From contig NZ_CP064655.1 in NCBI RefSeq assembly GCF_018141525.1, positions 2,884,501-2,948,500 on the forward strand: DNA of 64,000 bases. The letters run 5' to 3'. Within the stretch, counting starts at the first letter, position 1; every line of letters begins with the position of its first letter. The position numbers were made by a program, and so were the translations under genes. The notes beneath the pieces are model-generated. The model searched no databases. It saw nothing but the letters and a program-made list of their open reading frames with translations, and was not told where the DNA came from. The stretch comes from Miltoncostaea marina. GTDB lineage: Bacteria; Actinomycetota; Thermoleophilia; Miltoncostaeales; Miltoncostaeaceae. Below, in pieces: positions 35,342 through 43,618 of the stretch.

Positions 35342-35391
35342 CCGGCGGCGGCGGCCGCCCCCGCGGGCAGGGGGCCGGCCGCCGCCGTCCG
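35342..35391 (+). terminator. Possible terminator hairpin after the DrrAB genes
   Basis: Two bases after the permease stop, a GGCGGCGGCGGCC-rich arm and a GGCCGGCCGCCGCC arm can form a long GC stem around GCGGGCA. There is no U tract, as is common in high-GC actinobacteria. Confidence 0.45.
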
Positions 35392-35587
35392 CCCGGTCGC
35401 TCCAGCCGCCCGCCGGCCAGGGGCCGGCGGGCCAGGCCACCGGGTCGCGCCCGGCCCGGGCCGAGCGCCCGGTCGCCGCCCGGCTGCGGGGCAGCCGCAG
35501 GCGGCAGCGCGTCCTCCCCGATGGCGGGGGCGCCGGCCGCGCGGAGACTGACCCCGAGGCGATCCACATATCGGGGAGGTGAGGACA

Positions 35588-36262
35588 ATGACGACGCTCG
35601 CGCCCACCCCGTCCGCGTATCCGGCGCACGTCGAGGGACGGCTCGACGCCGGGCTCTCGCGATGGCTGTGGCTCGTGAAGTGGGTGCTCGTCATCCCGCA
35701 CTACATCGTGCTGGCGTTCCTCTGGGTGGCGCTCGTCGTGATGAGCCTGGTGGCGATGGTCGCCATCGTGGCCACGCAGCGCTACCCGCGGGGCATCTTC
35801 GACTTCAACGTCGGGGTGCTGCGCTGGAGCTGGCGCGTCACGTTCTACGCGTTCGGGGTCAACGGGACGGACCGCTACCCGCCGTTCACGCTCGCCGAAA
35901 CCGACTACCCGGCCACCTTCGCGGTCGACTACCCGGAGGAGCCGCTGTCGCGGGGGAAGGCGCTCGTGAAGTGGTGGCTGCTGCTCGTGCCGCACTACCT
36001 CGTGGTCGGCGTGCTGCTCGGCGGCGGCTACGCGGCGTGGGTCGGCGGCGGGCTGATCGGCATCCTGACCCTGTTCGCGGTGGTCACGCTGCTGTTCACC
36101 GGCCGCTACCCGACGTCGCTGTTCGACCTGGTGCTCGGCTTCAACCGCTGGGTGCTCCGGGTGGCGACGTACGCGACGCTGATGACCGACCGCTACCCGC
36201 CCTTCCGGCTCGACGTGGGCGGGACGGAGCCGGCCCCCGCGATGGACGGCGCGGAGCGGTGA
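35588..36262 (+). CDS. DUF4389 membrane protein
   Basis: 224 residues from ATG 35588, with GGGGAGGTGAGG upstream. Two DUF4389-like repeats: [20 protein letters not shown] with [15 protein letters not shown] and TDRYPPFTL, then [20 protein letters not shown] with [15 protein letters not shown] and TDRYPPFRL. The repeated IPHYIV / YPRxxFDF / DRYPPF motifs are the family hallmark. Function unknown. Next gene starts one base after its stop. Confidence 0.88.
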   Translation: MTTLAPTPSAYPAHVEGRLDAGLSRWLWLVKWVLVIPHYIVLAFLWVALVVMSLVAMVAIVATQRYPRGIFDFNVGVLRWSWRVTFYAFGVNGTDRYPPFTLAETDYPATFAVDYPEEPLSRGKALVKWWLLLVPHYLVVGVLLGGGYAAWVGGGLIGILTLFAVVTLLFTGRYPTSLFDLVLGFNRWVLRVATYATLMTDRYPPFRLDVGGTEPAPAMDGAER

Positions 36263-36263
36263 G

Positions 36264-36920
36264 GTGCGATCCGGGGCGGCACACGGCCTGACCGCCGCCG
36301 CCGCGCCGGCCCTGATGGCCGCGGCGCTCGCGACCCCCTTCCTCCGCGAGCGCCGCGCCGTCTGGGGCGCCGGCCGCGGGCTCGCCGCGCGGCGGCACCC
36401 CGGCGACGAGCTCGTGGCCCGGCCGCGCTGGGGCTGGACCCACGCGGTCGCCATCGACGCGCCCGCGGCGGCGGTGTGGCCGTGGCTGGCGCAGATCGGC
36501 GCGGACCGCGCCGGCTTCTACAGCTACACCTGGCTCGAGAACCTGGCCGGCTGCCGCATCCGGGACGCCGACCGGGTGCACCCCGAGTGGGAGGCTCGTG
36601 AGGGCGACGGGCTGCTGCTGCACCCGCGGGTGCCGCCGCTGCGCATCGTGGAGGTGCGCCGGGGCCGGCACGTGGTGGCCCACGGCCCCGCCGACGAGGC
36701 CGCCCGGCGCGCCGGGCGGCCGTGGGTCGAGGTGAGCTGGCTGTTCCTCGTCGAGCCGCTCGGGCCCGGGCGCTCCCGGGCGGTCAGCCGGTACCGCTGC
36801 GCGACCTCCGACGACCGCGCGACCCGGCTGCGCTTCGGCCCGGCGCTGGTCGAGCCGATCGGCTCGGTGATGGACCGGCGCATGCTGCTCGGCCTGCGGC
36901 GGCTGGCGCAGCCCGCCTGA
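36264..36920 (+). CDS. SRPBCC-like protein
   Basis: 218 residues, GTG start, tightly linked to the DUF4389 gene. The core [20 protein letters not shown] then [17 protein letters not shown] is typical of a START-like family of actinobacteria whose members carry the [10 protein letters not shown]...GGxYSY block. A short hydrophobic N-terminus ([16 protein letters not shown]) may anchor it to the membrane. Ligand unknown. Confidence 0.78.
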   Translation: MRSGAAHGLTAAAAPALMAAALATPFLRERRAVWGAGRGLAARRHPGDELVARPRWGWTHAVAIDAPAAAVWPWLAQIGADRAGFYSYTWLENLAGCRIRDADRVHPEWEAREGDGLLLHPRVPPLRIVEVRRGRHVVAHGPADEAARRAGRPWVEVSWLFLVEPLGPGRSRAVSRYRCATSDDRATRLRFGPALVEPIGSVMDRRMLLGLRRLAQPA

Positions 36921-36949
36921 GCCCAGGCGGTCCCCGGGCGGCCGCGCAT

Positions 36950-36974
36950 GTTTCGCGCCTCGCGCGACGGGCAC
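36950..36974 (+). promoter_or_regulatory. SigB-like promoter before the cupredoxin gene
   Basis: GTTT (36950-36953), 15 bases, then GGGCAC (36969-36974): a near match to the GTTT-N15-GGGTAT promoters of SigB/SigF-type sigma factors, 37 bases before the GTG of the cupredoxin gene. Confidence 0.4.
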
Positions 36975-37010
36975 GAACGGCCAGCAGGCCACTCGCCCCC
37001 GGGAGATCAC

Positions 37011-37517
37011 GTGACACGTCGACGCACCCTCCTCATGGCGCTGGCGGCGCTCGTCGCCGCCGTCGCCCTCATCACGGCCGCATGCGGCGGTGACGACGAG
37101 CCGGACACCGACCAGGGTCAGCACGTCGGCCAGGCGCTCACCGCGGACCCGGGCGCGACCGTGGACCGGCCGGGCACGCCCGACCCGGACGCCGGCCGAT
37201 CGGGCACCGGCACAGCGGCCGCGGGCGACGGGCAGCGCCCGGTGGTCGTCGAGATCCCGGCGGCGGCGCAGGGCCTGAAGTTCGCCAAGGAGGAGGTGAG
37301 CGCCGCGACCGGCACGCTCACCCTGCGGATGCCCAACCCCTCGGACGTGCCGCACAACATCGCGGTGGACGAGCCGGAGAAGGCCGAGGGCGAGGTGGTG
37401 CAGAAGGGCGGCGTCTCCGAGATCACGGTGGACTTCCCGCCCGGCGAGTACGAGTACTACTGCTCGGTGCCCGGCCACCGCGAGGCCGGCATGACCGGCA
37501 CGCTGACGGTCGAGTAG
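37011..37517 (+). CDS. Cupredoxin-domain lipoprotein (plastocyanin/azurin-like)
   Basis: 168 residues from GTG 37011. A signal peptide ends in the lipobox ITAAC with lipidated C25. A Asp/Thr/Gly-rich linker follows, then a type-1 copper domain (about 78-168) with ligands H115 (SDVPHN), C151, H156 (CSVPGHREAG) and M161. It is anchored outside the membrane and should carry electrons; partners are not evident. The following DUF2231 gene is 10 bases downstream; DUF2231 proteins are often near copper or haem redox genes. Confidence 0.9.
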   Translation: MTRRRTLLMALAALVAAVALITAACGGDDEPDTDQGQHVGQALTADPGATVDRPGTPDPDAGRSGTGTAAAGDGQRPVVVEIPAAAQGLKFAKEEVSAATGTLTLRMPNPSDVPHNIAVDEPEKAEGEVVQKGGVSEITVDFPPGEYEYYCSVPGHREAGMTGTLTVE

Positions 37518-37527
37518 CGGCGGCGCG

Positions 37528-38133
37528 ATGACCCTCGACGGCGCACGCCCCGCCGCCGGCCAGCCCCCGGGGGGGACCCCCGCCTGGCTGGCCGGCCGGC
37601 TGCGGCGACTGGAGGAGGCGCGCGGGCTGGACGGGGTGGCCGACGCGCTCGAGCGCCTGACGGCGCCGCTCGAGCGGGCCCCGGCGCTCGTGTCGGCGCT
37701 GCGCGGCGACGCGCTCGGGCACGCGCTCCATCCGCTGCTGACCGACGTCCCGCTCGGCACCTGGATGAGCGCGAGCTGCCTCGACCTGGGTCTCGGCCGC
37801 TCCGCCCGACGGGCGTCGACCCTGCTGCTCGGCGTGGGCCTCGTCGCCGCGCTGCCCACGGTGGCCTCGGGCGTGGTCGAGTGGCGGCGCACCGGCGGGC
37901 GCTCGCGGCGGGTGGGCCTGGCGCACGCGGCCTCCAACGGCGCCGCGTTCGCGCTCTACGGGGCGTCGTTCGGGGCCCGCCTGGCGGGCGCCCACCGGGC
38001 CGGCGTGGCGCTCGCGCTGGCGGGCGGCGCCGCCTCCACCGTCGGCGGCTACCTGGGCGGCCACCTCTCGCTGGTGCGCAAGGAAGGCACGGCGGACCCG
38101 GCGCTGGTCGTCCACGACGACGGGGCGGCCTGA
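37528..38133 (+). CDS. DUF2231 membrane protein
   Basis: 201 residues. The DUF2231 signature GHALHPLLTDVPLGTWMSAS is present, with four hydrophobic helices following, including ASTLLLGVGLVAALPTVASG and the GYLGGHLSLVRKEG end. The conserved His residues suggest cofactor or metal binding. The N-terminal ~60 residues are a soluble helical extension. Part of a compact run with DUF1360 and the glycosylase gene. Confidence 0.88.
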   Translation: MTLDGARPAAGQPPGGTPAWLAGRLRRLEEARGLDGVADALERLTAPLERAPALVSALRGDALGHALHPLLTDVPLGTWMSASCLDLGLGRSARRASTLLLGVGLVAALPTVASGVVEWRRTGGRSRRVGLAHAASNGAAFALYGASFGARLAGAHRAGVALALAGGAASTVGGYLGGHLSLVRKEGTADPALVVHDDGAA

Positions 38134-38134
38134 G

Positions 38135-38641
38135 GTGGACACGACCGGGGCCGACGCGCCGGCCGCCGCCGAGGAGCGCTACGCCGACGAGCCCACGGGC
38201 CGCGGCGGTCACGCCGCGCTGGCCGGCGTGTTCACCGCCCTCGTCGCCGGCGGCATCGGCGCCGCCGTCCGCTCGGGGCGAGGCCTGCCCGAGCGCGTGG
38301 ACCTGCGCGACGTCGCGCTGGTCGGCGTGGCCACCCACCGCGTCAGCCGGCTGGTGACGCGGGACAAGGTGTCCGACTTCGCGCGGGCCCCCTTCACCAG
38401 GTACCAGGGCCGCGCCGGGCACGCGGAGATCGACGAGCGCCCGCGCGGGCGGGGCCTGCGCCGCAGCGTCGGCGAGCTGCTCGTCTGCCCGTTCTGCTTC
38501 GCGCAGTGGGTCTCGGCCGCGTTCACGGTCGGGCTGGTGCTGGCGCCGCGGCCCACGCGCCTGGTCGCGGCGATGTTCGCCTCGACGGCGCTCGCCGACG
38601 GGTTGCACATCGCCTACCGGGCGGGCGCCGACCGGGCGTGA
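38135..38641 (+). CDS. DUF1360 membrane protein
   Basis: 168 residues. The DUF1360 pattern VGVATHRVSRLVTRDKVSDF, RAPFTRYQG and ELLVCPFCFAQWVSAAF is clear; the CPFCxxxW motif is the family hallmark. Two membrane helices at the end. In Bacillus a DUF1360 protein is a spore-coat-associated protein, but here the role is unknown. Stop overlaps the next GTG. Confidence 0.88.
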   Translation: MDTTGADAPAAAEERYADEPTGRGGHAALAGVFTALVAGGIGAAVRSGRGLPERVDLRDVALVGVATHRVSRLVTRDKVSDFARAPFTRYQGRAGHAEIDERPRGRGLRRSVGELLVCPFCFAQWVSAAFTVGLVLAPRPTRLVAAMFASTALADGLHIAYRAGADRA

Positions 38642-39273
38642 CGCCGCGCGCCGCACCCGTCGAGGCGGCCGAGCCCCTGGTGCCGAAGCGCGCCGGGCTC
38701 GACGGGCTCCGGCGGGCCGCGGCGGGCTGCACTGCCTGCCATCTGCACGAGCTGGGCACGCAGACGGTCTTCGGCGAGGGCCCCCGCAGCGCCCGCATCA
38801 TGCTCGTCGGCGAGCAGCCGGGCGACCGCGAGGACATCGAGGGACGGCCGTTCGTCGGCCCGGCCGGGCGGCTGCTCGACCGGGCGCTGGACGACGCCGG
38901 CATCCCGCGTGACGACGTCTACGTGACGAACGCGGTCAAGCACTTCAAGTGGAGGCCGCGGGGGCCGCGGCGCATCCACGACACGCCGAACGAGCGCGAG
39001 ATGGCGGCGTGCCGGCCGTGGCTGCGCGCGGAGATCCGCGTGGTCGACCCCCTGGTCGTCGTCTGCCTGGGCGCCACGGCGGCGAGGTCGCTGCTCGGCC
39101 GCGACTTCCGCCTCACGCGCCACCGGGGCGAGCTGTTCCAGCTCGACGGGGGACCGAGGATCACCGCCACCCTCCACCCGTCGGCGATCCTGCGCGGGCC
39201 GCCGGAGCGCCGCGCCGAGCTGCTGGCCGGCGTCGCCGACGACCTGCGCGCCGCGGCCGCGGCGGCCCGGTAG
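38638..39273 (+). CDS. udgX: UdgX-type uracil-DNA glycosylase (family 4-like)
   Basis: 211 residues, GTG 38638 within a GTGA overlap. Motif A region GEQPGDREDIEGRPFVGPAG (58-77), Fe-S cysteines C31, C34, C125 and C143, and the C-terminal TLHPSAILR. The insertion RPRGPRRIHDTPNERE (107-122) with H114 matches the KRRIH loop of UdgX, in which the histidine forms a covalent bond with the abasic site after uracil removal. That distinguishes it from ordinary family 4 enzymes. It is likely used in repair of uracil in DNA. A GC hairpin follows the stop. Confidence 0.9.
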   Translation: MTPRAAPVEAAEPLVPKRAGLDGLRRAAAGCTACHLHELGTQTVFGEGPRSARIMLVGEQPGDREDIEGRPFVGPAGRLLDRALDDAGIPRDDVYVTNAVKHFKWRPRGPRRIHDTPNEREMAACRPWLRAEIRVVDPLVVVCLGATAARSLLGRDFRLTRHRGELFQLDGGPRITATLHPSAILRGPPERRAELLAGVADDLRAAAAAAR

Positions 39274-39275
39274 GC

Positions 39276-39298
39276 CGCCCCCGCCGGGGCGGGGCGGT
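39276..39298 (+). terminator. Possible terminator hairpin after udgX
   Basis: CCGCCCC and GGGGCGG flank a 5-base loop a few bases after the udgX stop. No U tract follows. Confidence 0.4.
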
Positions 39299-39380
39299 CG
39301 TCTGCACGAGCGGGGGACGGTTGCCTCACGTCGGCGTCGGAACCACCGGCCGTCCGCGCTCCGGCGCGGGCCCGGCCGTC

Positions 39381-39406
39381 GTTTCCCGCCCGCCCGGCCC
39401 GGGAAC
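39381..39406 (+). promoter_or_regulatory. SigB-like promoter before the alcohol dehydrogenase
   Basis: GTTT (39381-39384), 16 bases, GGGAAC (39401-39406), 38 bases before the ATG. It fits the GTTT-N15-17-GGGxA pattern seen at other stress-type genes in the window. Confidence 0.4.
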
Positions 39407-39443
39407 CCCCGGGCCGACGCGGCCAGCGACCGGGGGGACCCCC

Positions 39444-40628
39444 ATGCGAGCGGTGACGTGGCAGGGACGACGGGACGTACGGGTGGAGGAGGTCCCCGAC
39501 CCGCAGATCCAGGAGCCGACGGACGTCATCGTGGAGATCACCTCCACGGGCCTCTGCGGGTCGGATCTGCACCTCTACGAGGTGATGGGGCCCTTCATCG
39601 ACGCCGGGGACGTGCTGGGCCACGAGCCGATGGGGCGCGTCGCCGAGGTGGGCCCGGGCGTGACGAGCCTGAAGCCCGGCGACCGCGTGGTGGTGCCGTT
39701 CAACATCTCGTGCGGCACGTGCTTCATGTGCGGCCAGGGACTGCACTCCCAGTGCGAGACGACCCAGGTGCGCGAGCAGGGCATGGGGGCGGCGCTGTTC
39801 GGCTACATGAAGCTCTACGGGCAGCACCCAGGCGGCCAGGCCGAGTACCTGCGGGTGCCGTTCGGCGACACGCTGCCGATCAAGGTGCCGGACGGGCCGC
39901 CCGACGACCGCTTCGTCTACCTCTCGGACGTGCTCCCCACCGCCTGGCAGGCGGTCGAGTACGCGGACGTCCCCGAGGGCGGCACCGTCTGCGTGCTCGG
40001 CCTGGGCCCGATCGGCGACATGTCGGCGCGCATCGCGCTGCACCGCGGCGCCGGTCGCGTGATCGCGGTGGACCTGGTGCCGGAGCGCCTGGAGCGCGCC
40101 CGCGCCCGCGGCGTCGAGACGATCGACCTGCGCGAGCACGAGGACGATCTCGCCGAGGCGATCCGGGAGATGACCGACGGCCGGGGCCCCGAGTCGGTGA
40201 TCGACGCGGTCGGCATGGAGGCCCACGGGGCGCCGGTGGCCAGGCTCGCCCAGTCGATGACCGCCCTCCTCCCCGACCCGGCGGCCGCCAAGCTGATGCA
40301 GACGGCCGGCGTGGACCGGCTGACCGCCCTCCACGCGGCGATCGACATCGTCCGCCGCGGCGGCACCCTCTCGATCATCGGCGTCTACGGCGGCATGGCC
40401 GACCCCATGCCGATGATGACCCTGTTCGACAAGCAGGTGCAGATCCGCCAGGGCCAGGCCAACGTCCGCGCCTGGACCGACACGATCATGCCCCTGCTCA
40501 CCGACGACGACCCGCTGGGGGTCGACGACTTCGCCACCCACCGGATGCCGCTCGATCGGGCGCCCGAGGCCTACGACGCGTTCCAGAAGAAGGCCGACGG
40601 CGTGGTGAAGGTCCTGCTGCAGCCGTAG
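39444..40628 (+). CDS. Zinc-dependent alcohol dehydrogenase (FDH-like MDR)
   Basis: 394 residues. Catalytic-zinc residues lie in STGLCGSDLHLYE and GHEPMGRVAEVG; the structural-zinc lobe is CGTCFMCGQGLHSQC. The NAD-binding site is VCVLGLGPIGDMSARIA. The long insertion around FGYMKLYGQHPGGQAEYLRV and the downstream layout are those of glutathione-independent formaldehyde-dehydrogenase-like members of the medium-chain family. Substrate is not certain. Convergent with the MBL-fold gene. Confidence 0.9.
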   Translation: MRAVTWQGRRDVRVEEVPDPQIQEPTDVIVEITSTGLCGSDLHLYEVMGPFIDAGDVLGHEPMGRVAEVGPGVTSLKPGDRVVVPFNISCGTCFMCGQGLHSQCETTQVREQGMGAALFGYMKLYGQHPGGQAEYLRVPFGDTLPIKVPDGPPDDRFVYLSDVLPTAWQAVEYADVPEGGTVCVLGLGPIGDMSARIALHRGAGRVIAVDLVPERLERARARGVETIDLREHEDDLAEAIREMTDGRGPESVIDAVGMEAHGAPVARLAQSMTALLPDPAAAKLMQTAGVDRLTALHAAIDIVRRGGTLSIIGVYGGMADPMPMMTLFDKQVQIRQGQANVRAWTDTIMPLLTDDDPLGVDDFATHRMPLDRAPEAYDAFQKKADGVVKVLLQP

Positions 40629-40666
40629 CCCGCGCGGGTGCGCCCGGGGCGGCGCCGAGGACCGCG

Positions 40667-41413
40667 CTACGAGGCCCCGGCCCCGCGGGCGCGCTCGGCG
40701 GCCGCCTCGGCGCCGCCGTCCCACGGGTCGCCGTGGCCGGTCAGGACACGGCGCGCCCCGGTGGCGGCCAGCGCGTCGAGCGAGCGCAGGGCCCGCCCGC
40801 TGTCGGCGGTCGCGGCGCCGGCGACGATGCGGGGCCCCTCGAAGCCGGTGTAGGGGTCGAAGGTGACCACGGCGTCGCCCGCGATGACCGCGTCGCGGTC
40901 GGGCAGGTGCAGGGCGTGGTGGCCGTCGGTGTGGCCGGGCGTGGCCAGGGCGACGGGGTCGCCGGGCACCGCGAGCGGCCCGGCCTCGTAGGGGCGGGCC
41001 TCGCGGACGCCGGTCACGGTGAGTGCGCCCGCGGCGCCCATGGCCGCGAAGCGCCCGACGAAGCCGGGGTGGCGGACCGCGTACCGCGTCCGCGCCCGCT
41101 CGTGGCGGTAGCTCCAGGGGCGCGCCGCCAGGCGCAGGTCCCCGGCGGGCGCCCAGACGGGCACCCCGAGCTCCCTGCGCGCGCGCTCGGCGAAGCCCAC
41201 GTGGTCGAAGTGGCCGTGGGTCAGGACGATCGCCTCGACGTCGTCGAGGCGCCGGCCGACGGCCGGCAGCGCCTGCAGCAGCGACGCCCAGGAGCGCGGG
41301 TGCCCGGCGTCCACCACCGTCACCCGCCCGTCCCGGCCCTCGACGAGGAACCAGTTGACGTAGGCGTCGGTGACGAGGTGGACGCCGTCGGCGACGTCCG
41401 GTCGGAGGTCCAT
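40667..41413 (-). CDS. MBL-fold metallo-hydrolase
   Basis: 248 residues from ATG 41413. Metal motif LTHGHFDHVGF, later ligand ATPGHTDGHH, and the third segment VIAGDAVVTF. The layout resembles glyoxalase II-like/AHL-lactonase-like hydrolases, but the substrate is unknown. It lies just downstream of the IS copy on the same strand; before the insertion it would have followed the ferritin-like gene by about 26 bases. Confidence 0.88.
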   Translation of the reverse strand: MDLRPDVADGVHLVTDAYVNWFLVEGRDGRVTVVDAGHPRSWASLLQALPAVGRRLDDVEAIVLTHGHFDHVGFAERARRELGVPVWAPAGDLRLAARPWSYRHERARTRYAVRHPGFVGRFAAMGAAGALTVTGVREARPYEAGPLAVPGDPVALATPGHTDGHHALHLPDRDAVIAGDAVVTFDPYTGFEGPRIVAGAATADSGRALRSLDALAATGARRVLTGHGDPWDGGAEAAAERARGAGAS

Positions 41414-41438
41414 GGGAGCGCCTGGCGAGGAGGCCGCC

Positions 41439-42383
41439 CTAGGTGTCGGCGGCAGCAGCGTTGATCCGCTCGGCAAGTCGTTCGACGGGCGGTTTGCCGT
41501 CGAGTGACTTGTGCGGGCGGGTCGTGTTGTACCAGTCCAGGTAGCCGGCGAGGGCGCGGGTCCGGGCGGCGCTGGTCGGGTAGGCGGCGGCGTAGGCCCA
41601 TTCGCGAAGGAGGGTCTGGATCAGGCGCTCCGCCTTGCCGTTTGTGCGAGGTCGGTAGGGGCGGGTGAACAGGTGGCGGATGCCGAGCTCGCGGCACAGG
41701 GCGGCGTGCCGGTGAGAGCGGTAGGCGGACCCGTTGTCGGTCATGAGGCGCCGGATCCCGATCCCCAGGGCGGCGAAGTGTGCCCGGGCCCGTTCGAGGA
41801 AGGCGCAGACGGTGTCCGTGCGCTCGTCGGCGAGCACCTCGGCGTAGGCCAGGCGGGTGCAGTCGTCGACGCAGACGTGCAGGAACTCCCAGCCGGCCCC
41901 GCGAGCGCGGGTGGTGCGATCGCCGTGGACGCGGTGGCCGGGGCGCTCGATGCGTCCGAGCTTCTTGACGTCGATGTGGACCAGCTCGCCCGGCGTCGGC
42001 CGCTCGTAGCGGCGAGCCGGCTCGCCCGCGTCCGGCGCCGCAAGGCGGCTGAGGCCGGCGCGGGCGAGCACCGCCCGCACGGTGCGCTCGGGAAGACCCA
42101 GCACCGCGGCGATCCGGGCGCCCGAGAAGCGCAGCTCACGCAGGGCGCAGATCGCCTCCTCGACCTCGGGCGGCGTGCGGCCGGCGATCTGGTGGGCGAC
42201 CGAGGGCCGATCGCACAGCTCGCGGTCGCCGGCGCGGTGGCGCCGCAGCCACTCCCTGGCACGGCGCTCGCTGAGGCCGGCCGCCTCGGCGGCCGCCCTC
42301 AGCGTCCATCCCTCCTGCTCGACGCGTCGGCACAAGAGCCGACGCGACGCCGGGCACGTCCTGGCGTTCTGATGAAGTGTCAC
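41439..42383 (-). CDS. IS481-family transposase
   Basis: 314 residues from GTG 42383 (VTLHQNARTC), the usual family N-terminus. HTH part: WTLRAAAEAAGLSERRAREW and a second at SGARIAAVLGLPERTVRAVL. The rve core has the DDE residues in VHIDVKKLGRI, LMTDNGSAYRS and PRTNGKAERLIQTLLREW, then WYNTTRPHKSLDGKPPVERL. Its stop TAG is not in the element but in the flanking target CTAG (41439-41442). No frameshift is seen, so the element should be active. Confidence 0.95.
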   Translation of the reverse strand: MTLHQNARTCPASRRLLCRRVEQEGWTLRAAAEAAGLSERRAREWLRRHRAGDRELCDRPSVAHQIAGRTPPEVEEAICALRELRFSGARIAAVLGLPERTVRAVLARAGLSRLAAPDAGEPARRYERPTPGELVHIDVKKLGRIERPGHRVHGDRTTRARGAGWEFLHVCVDDCTRLAYAEVLADERTDTVCAFLERARAHFAALGIGIRRLMTDNGSAYRSHRHAALCRELGIRHLFTRPYRPRTNGKAERLIQTLLREWAYAAAYPTSAARTRALAGYLDWYNTTRPHKSLDGKPPVERLAERINAAAADT

Positions 42384-42474
42384 CGCCGGGTCTCCTTCGG
42401 CAGGTTGCTTGGCTCGCAACCCGCAGCCTCCAAGGAGGCCCGGACGGAAGAACGCTCCTGCCGACTACAGCTAG
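41439..42474. mobile_element. IS481-family insertion sequence
   Basis: The element runs 41443-42470 (1028 bp). Terminal inverted repeats match at 16 of 20 positions: left GTGTCGGCGGCAGCAGCGTT (41443-41462), right the complement of AACGCTCCTGCCGACTACAG (42451-42470). CTAG stands on both outer sides (41439-41442 and 42471-42474) as the target duplication; IS481 is known to choose NCTAGN. The right CTAG is the stop codon of the ferritin-like gene and the left CTAG supplies the transposase stop codon. Confidence 0.9.
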
Positions 42475-42968
42475 GCCAGCACGCCCTCCTCGCGCAGCGA
42501 CTGCTCGGCCACGGCGTCCCAGTGGTCCTCGAAGAACTGGGCCATCGCGCGCTCCTCGGCGCAGTTCTGGCGCGCCACGGCGGCCGTCGCCTCGTCGCCG
42601 GCCCGGCGGGCGACCCGCTCGAGCAGCTCGTAGGCGGCGATCTCGACGTGCTCGGTCGCGTAGCCGTCACGGGCGTTGCGGCCGGCCTTCTCGTCGCGCA
42701 CCACGTCGAACATGCCCTTCATCGCGGCGCCGGCCTTCGCGGCGACCGACTTCATCGCCGACTCCGACGCCCCGTGGGCGTCCAGGCGCTCGCGCAGGCG
42801 CTCCTGCTGCGCCTTCGTCTCGTCGCGGTGGGCCTCCAGGCGCGCGCGCATCTGCGGATCGGCCGTCGTGGAGATCATCCCGCCGAGCATCTGCTCGACG
42901 TTCTGCTCCATGGCGACGGCGTCGGTCAGATGGCTCACCAGGGTGCTCTGGATGTCGGTCTCCGCCAT
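42471..42968 (-). CDS. Ferritin-like (DUF892/YciF-type) protein
   Basis: 165 residues from ATG 42968. An all-helical protein with HLTDAVAMEQNVEQMLGGM, EAHRDETKAQQERLRERL, TEHVEIAAYELLERVARRAG and a fourth helix with NCAEERAMAQFFEDHWDA. Glu and His residues in each helix (E19, H49, E52 and later E/H) fit a ferritin-like diiron fold related to YciF and DUF892 stress proteins. The IS481 copy entered at its TAG stop without changing the protein. A SigB-like promoter lies 68 bases upstream. Confidence 0.85.
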   Translation of the reverse strand: MAETDIQSTLVSHLTDAVAMEQNVEQMLGGMISTTADPQMRARLEAHRDETKAQQERLRERLDAHGASESAMKSVAAKAGAAMKGMFDVVRDEKAGRNARDGYATEHVEIAAYELLERVARRAGDEATAAVARQNCAEERAMAQFFEDHWDAVAEQSLREEGVLA

Positions 42969-43035
42969 GTCGTCTCCCCCTCTGTCGGCCGGCGATCGCC
43001 GGCGGCGTGCCCCCGCCTCGCGGGGAGCGGCACTG

Positions 43036-43060
43036 GTACCCGGCGCGGCCGGCCTCAAAC
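43036..43060 (-). promoter_or_regulatory. SigB-like promoter of the ferritin-like gene
   Basis: Minus strand: GTTTGA (43055-43060) and GGGTAC (43036-43041), i.e. GTTT-N15-GGGTAC, a very good match to SigB/SigF promoters. The -35 overlaps the stop codon of the isochorismatase gene. Confidence 0.6.
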
Positions 43061-43618
43061 CGGGTCGGGCGCGGCCTCGGCGAGCCCGCCGAGCACCTCC
43101 ACCCCGAGCCGGTCGAGCTCGGCGAGCGCCTCGCGCTCGTCGTCCTCGTCGAGCGGCACGGAGGCGTCCCACACCACCGAGGTGGCGTAGCCGGCGCGCG
43201 CGGCGTCGGCGGCGGTCTCGCGCACGCACATCTCGGTGACGGCGCCCAGCACGAGCAGGCGGCGCACGCCCATCGCGTCGAGGCGCTCGCGCATCGGCGT
43301 GCGGTCGAACGCGCTGTAGTCGGGCTTCGTGACGACCTCCTCGCCGGGGCGCGGCAGGAACCGCTCCGCCACGTCGCCGCCCGGGCCCGCGAGGGCCGTG
43401 CGGATGAGCGCGTCGGCGTCGCCCCCGTGTCCGTGCTCGTCGTTGGCGAAGACGACCCGCCAGCCGCGCTCGCGCGCGGTGGCGAGGGCCGCCTCGATGC
43501 CGCCGGCGCGCGCGCGCATCTCGTCCAGCACGCGCGCGCCGTCCTCGTGGTCGAAGTCGTCGAAGACGTCCACCACCATCAGCGCGGTGGTGGACGTCTC
43601 GCGCTCAGACCCCGCCAC
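43055..43618 (-). CDS. Isochorismatase-family cysteine hydrolase
   Basis: 187 residues. Catalytic triad positions: Asp in LMVVDVFDDF, Lys in VVTKPDYSAF and Cys in GAVTEMCVRETAADA, as in nicotinamidase/isochorismatase-like hydrolases. The exact amide or ester substrate is unknown. It overlaps the upstream DUF3618 gene by 14 bases, so it is expressed with that membrane-stress operon. Confidence 0.9.
   Translation of the reverse strand: MAGSERETSTTALMVVDVFDDFDHEDGARVLDEMRARAGGIEAALATARERGWRVVFANDEHGHGGDADALIRTALAGPGGDVAERFLPRPGEEVVTKPDYSAFDRTPMRERLDAMGVRRLLVLGAVTEMCVRETAADAARAGYATSVVWDASVPLDEDDEREALAELDRLGVEVLGGLAEAAPDPV

Noticed and set aside
37090-37278. Small plus-strand open frame inside the cupredoxin gene
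   Set aside because: An alternative-frame reading of the lipoprotein linker with no independent signal.
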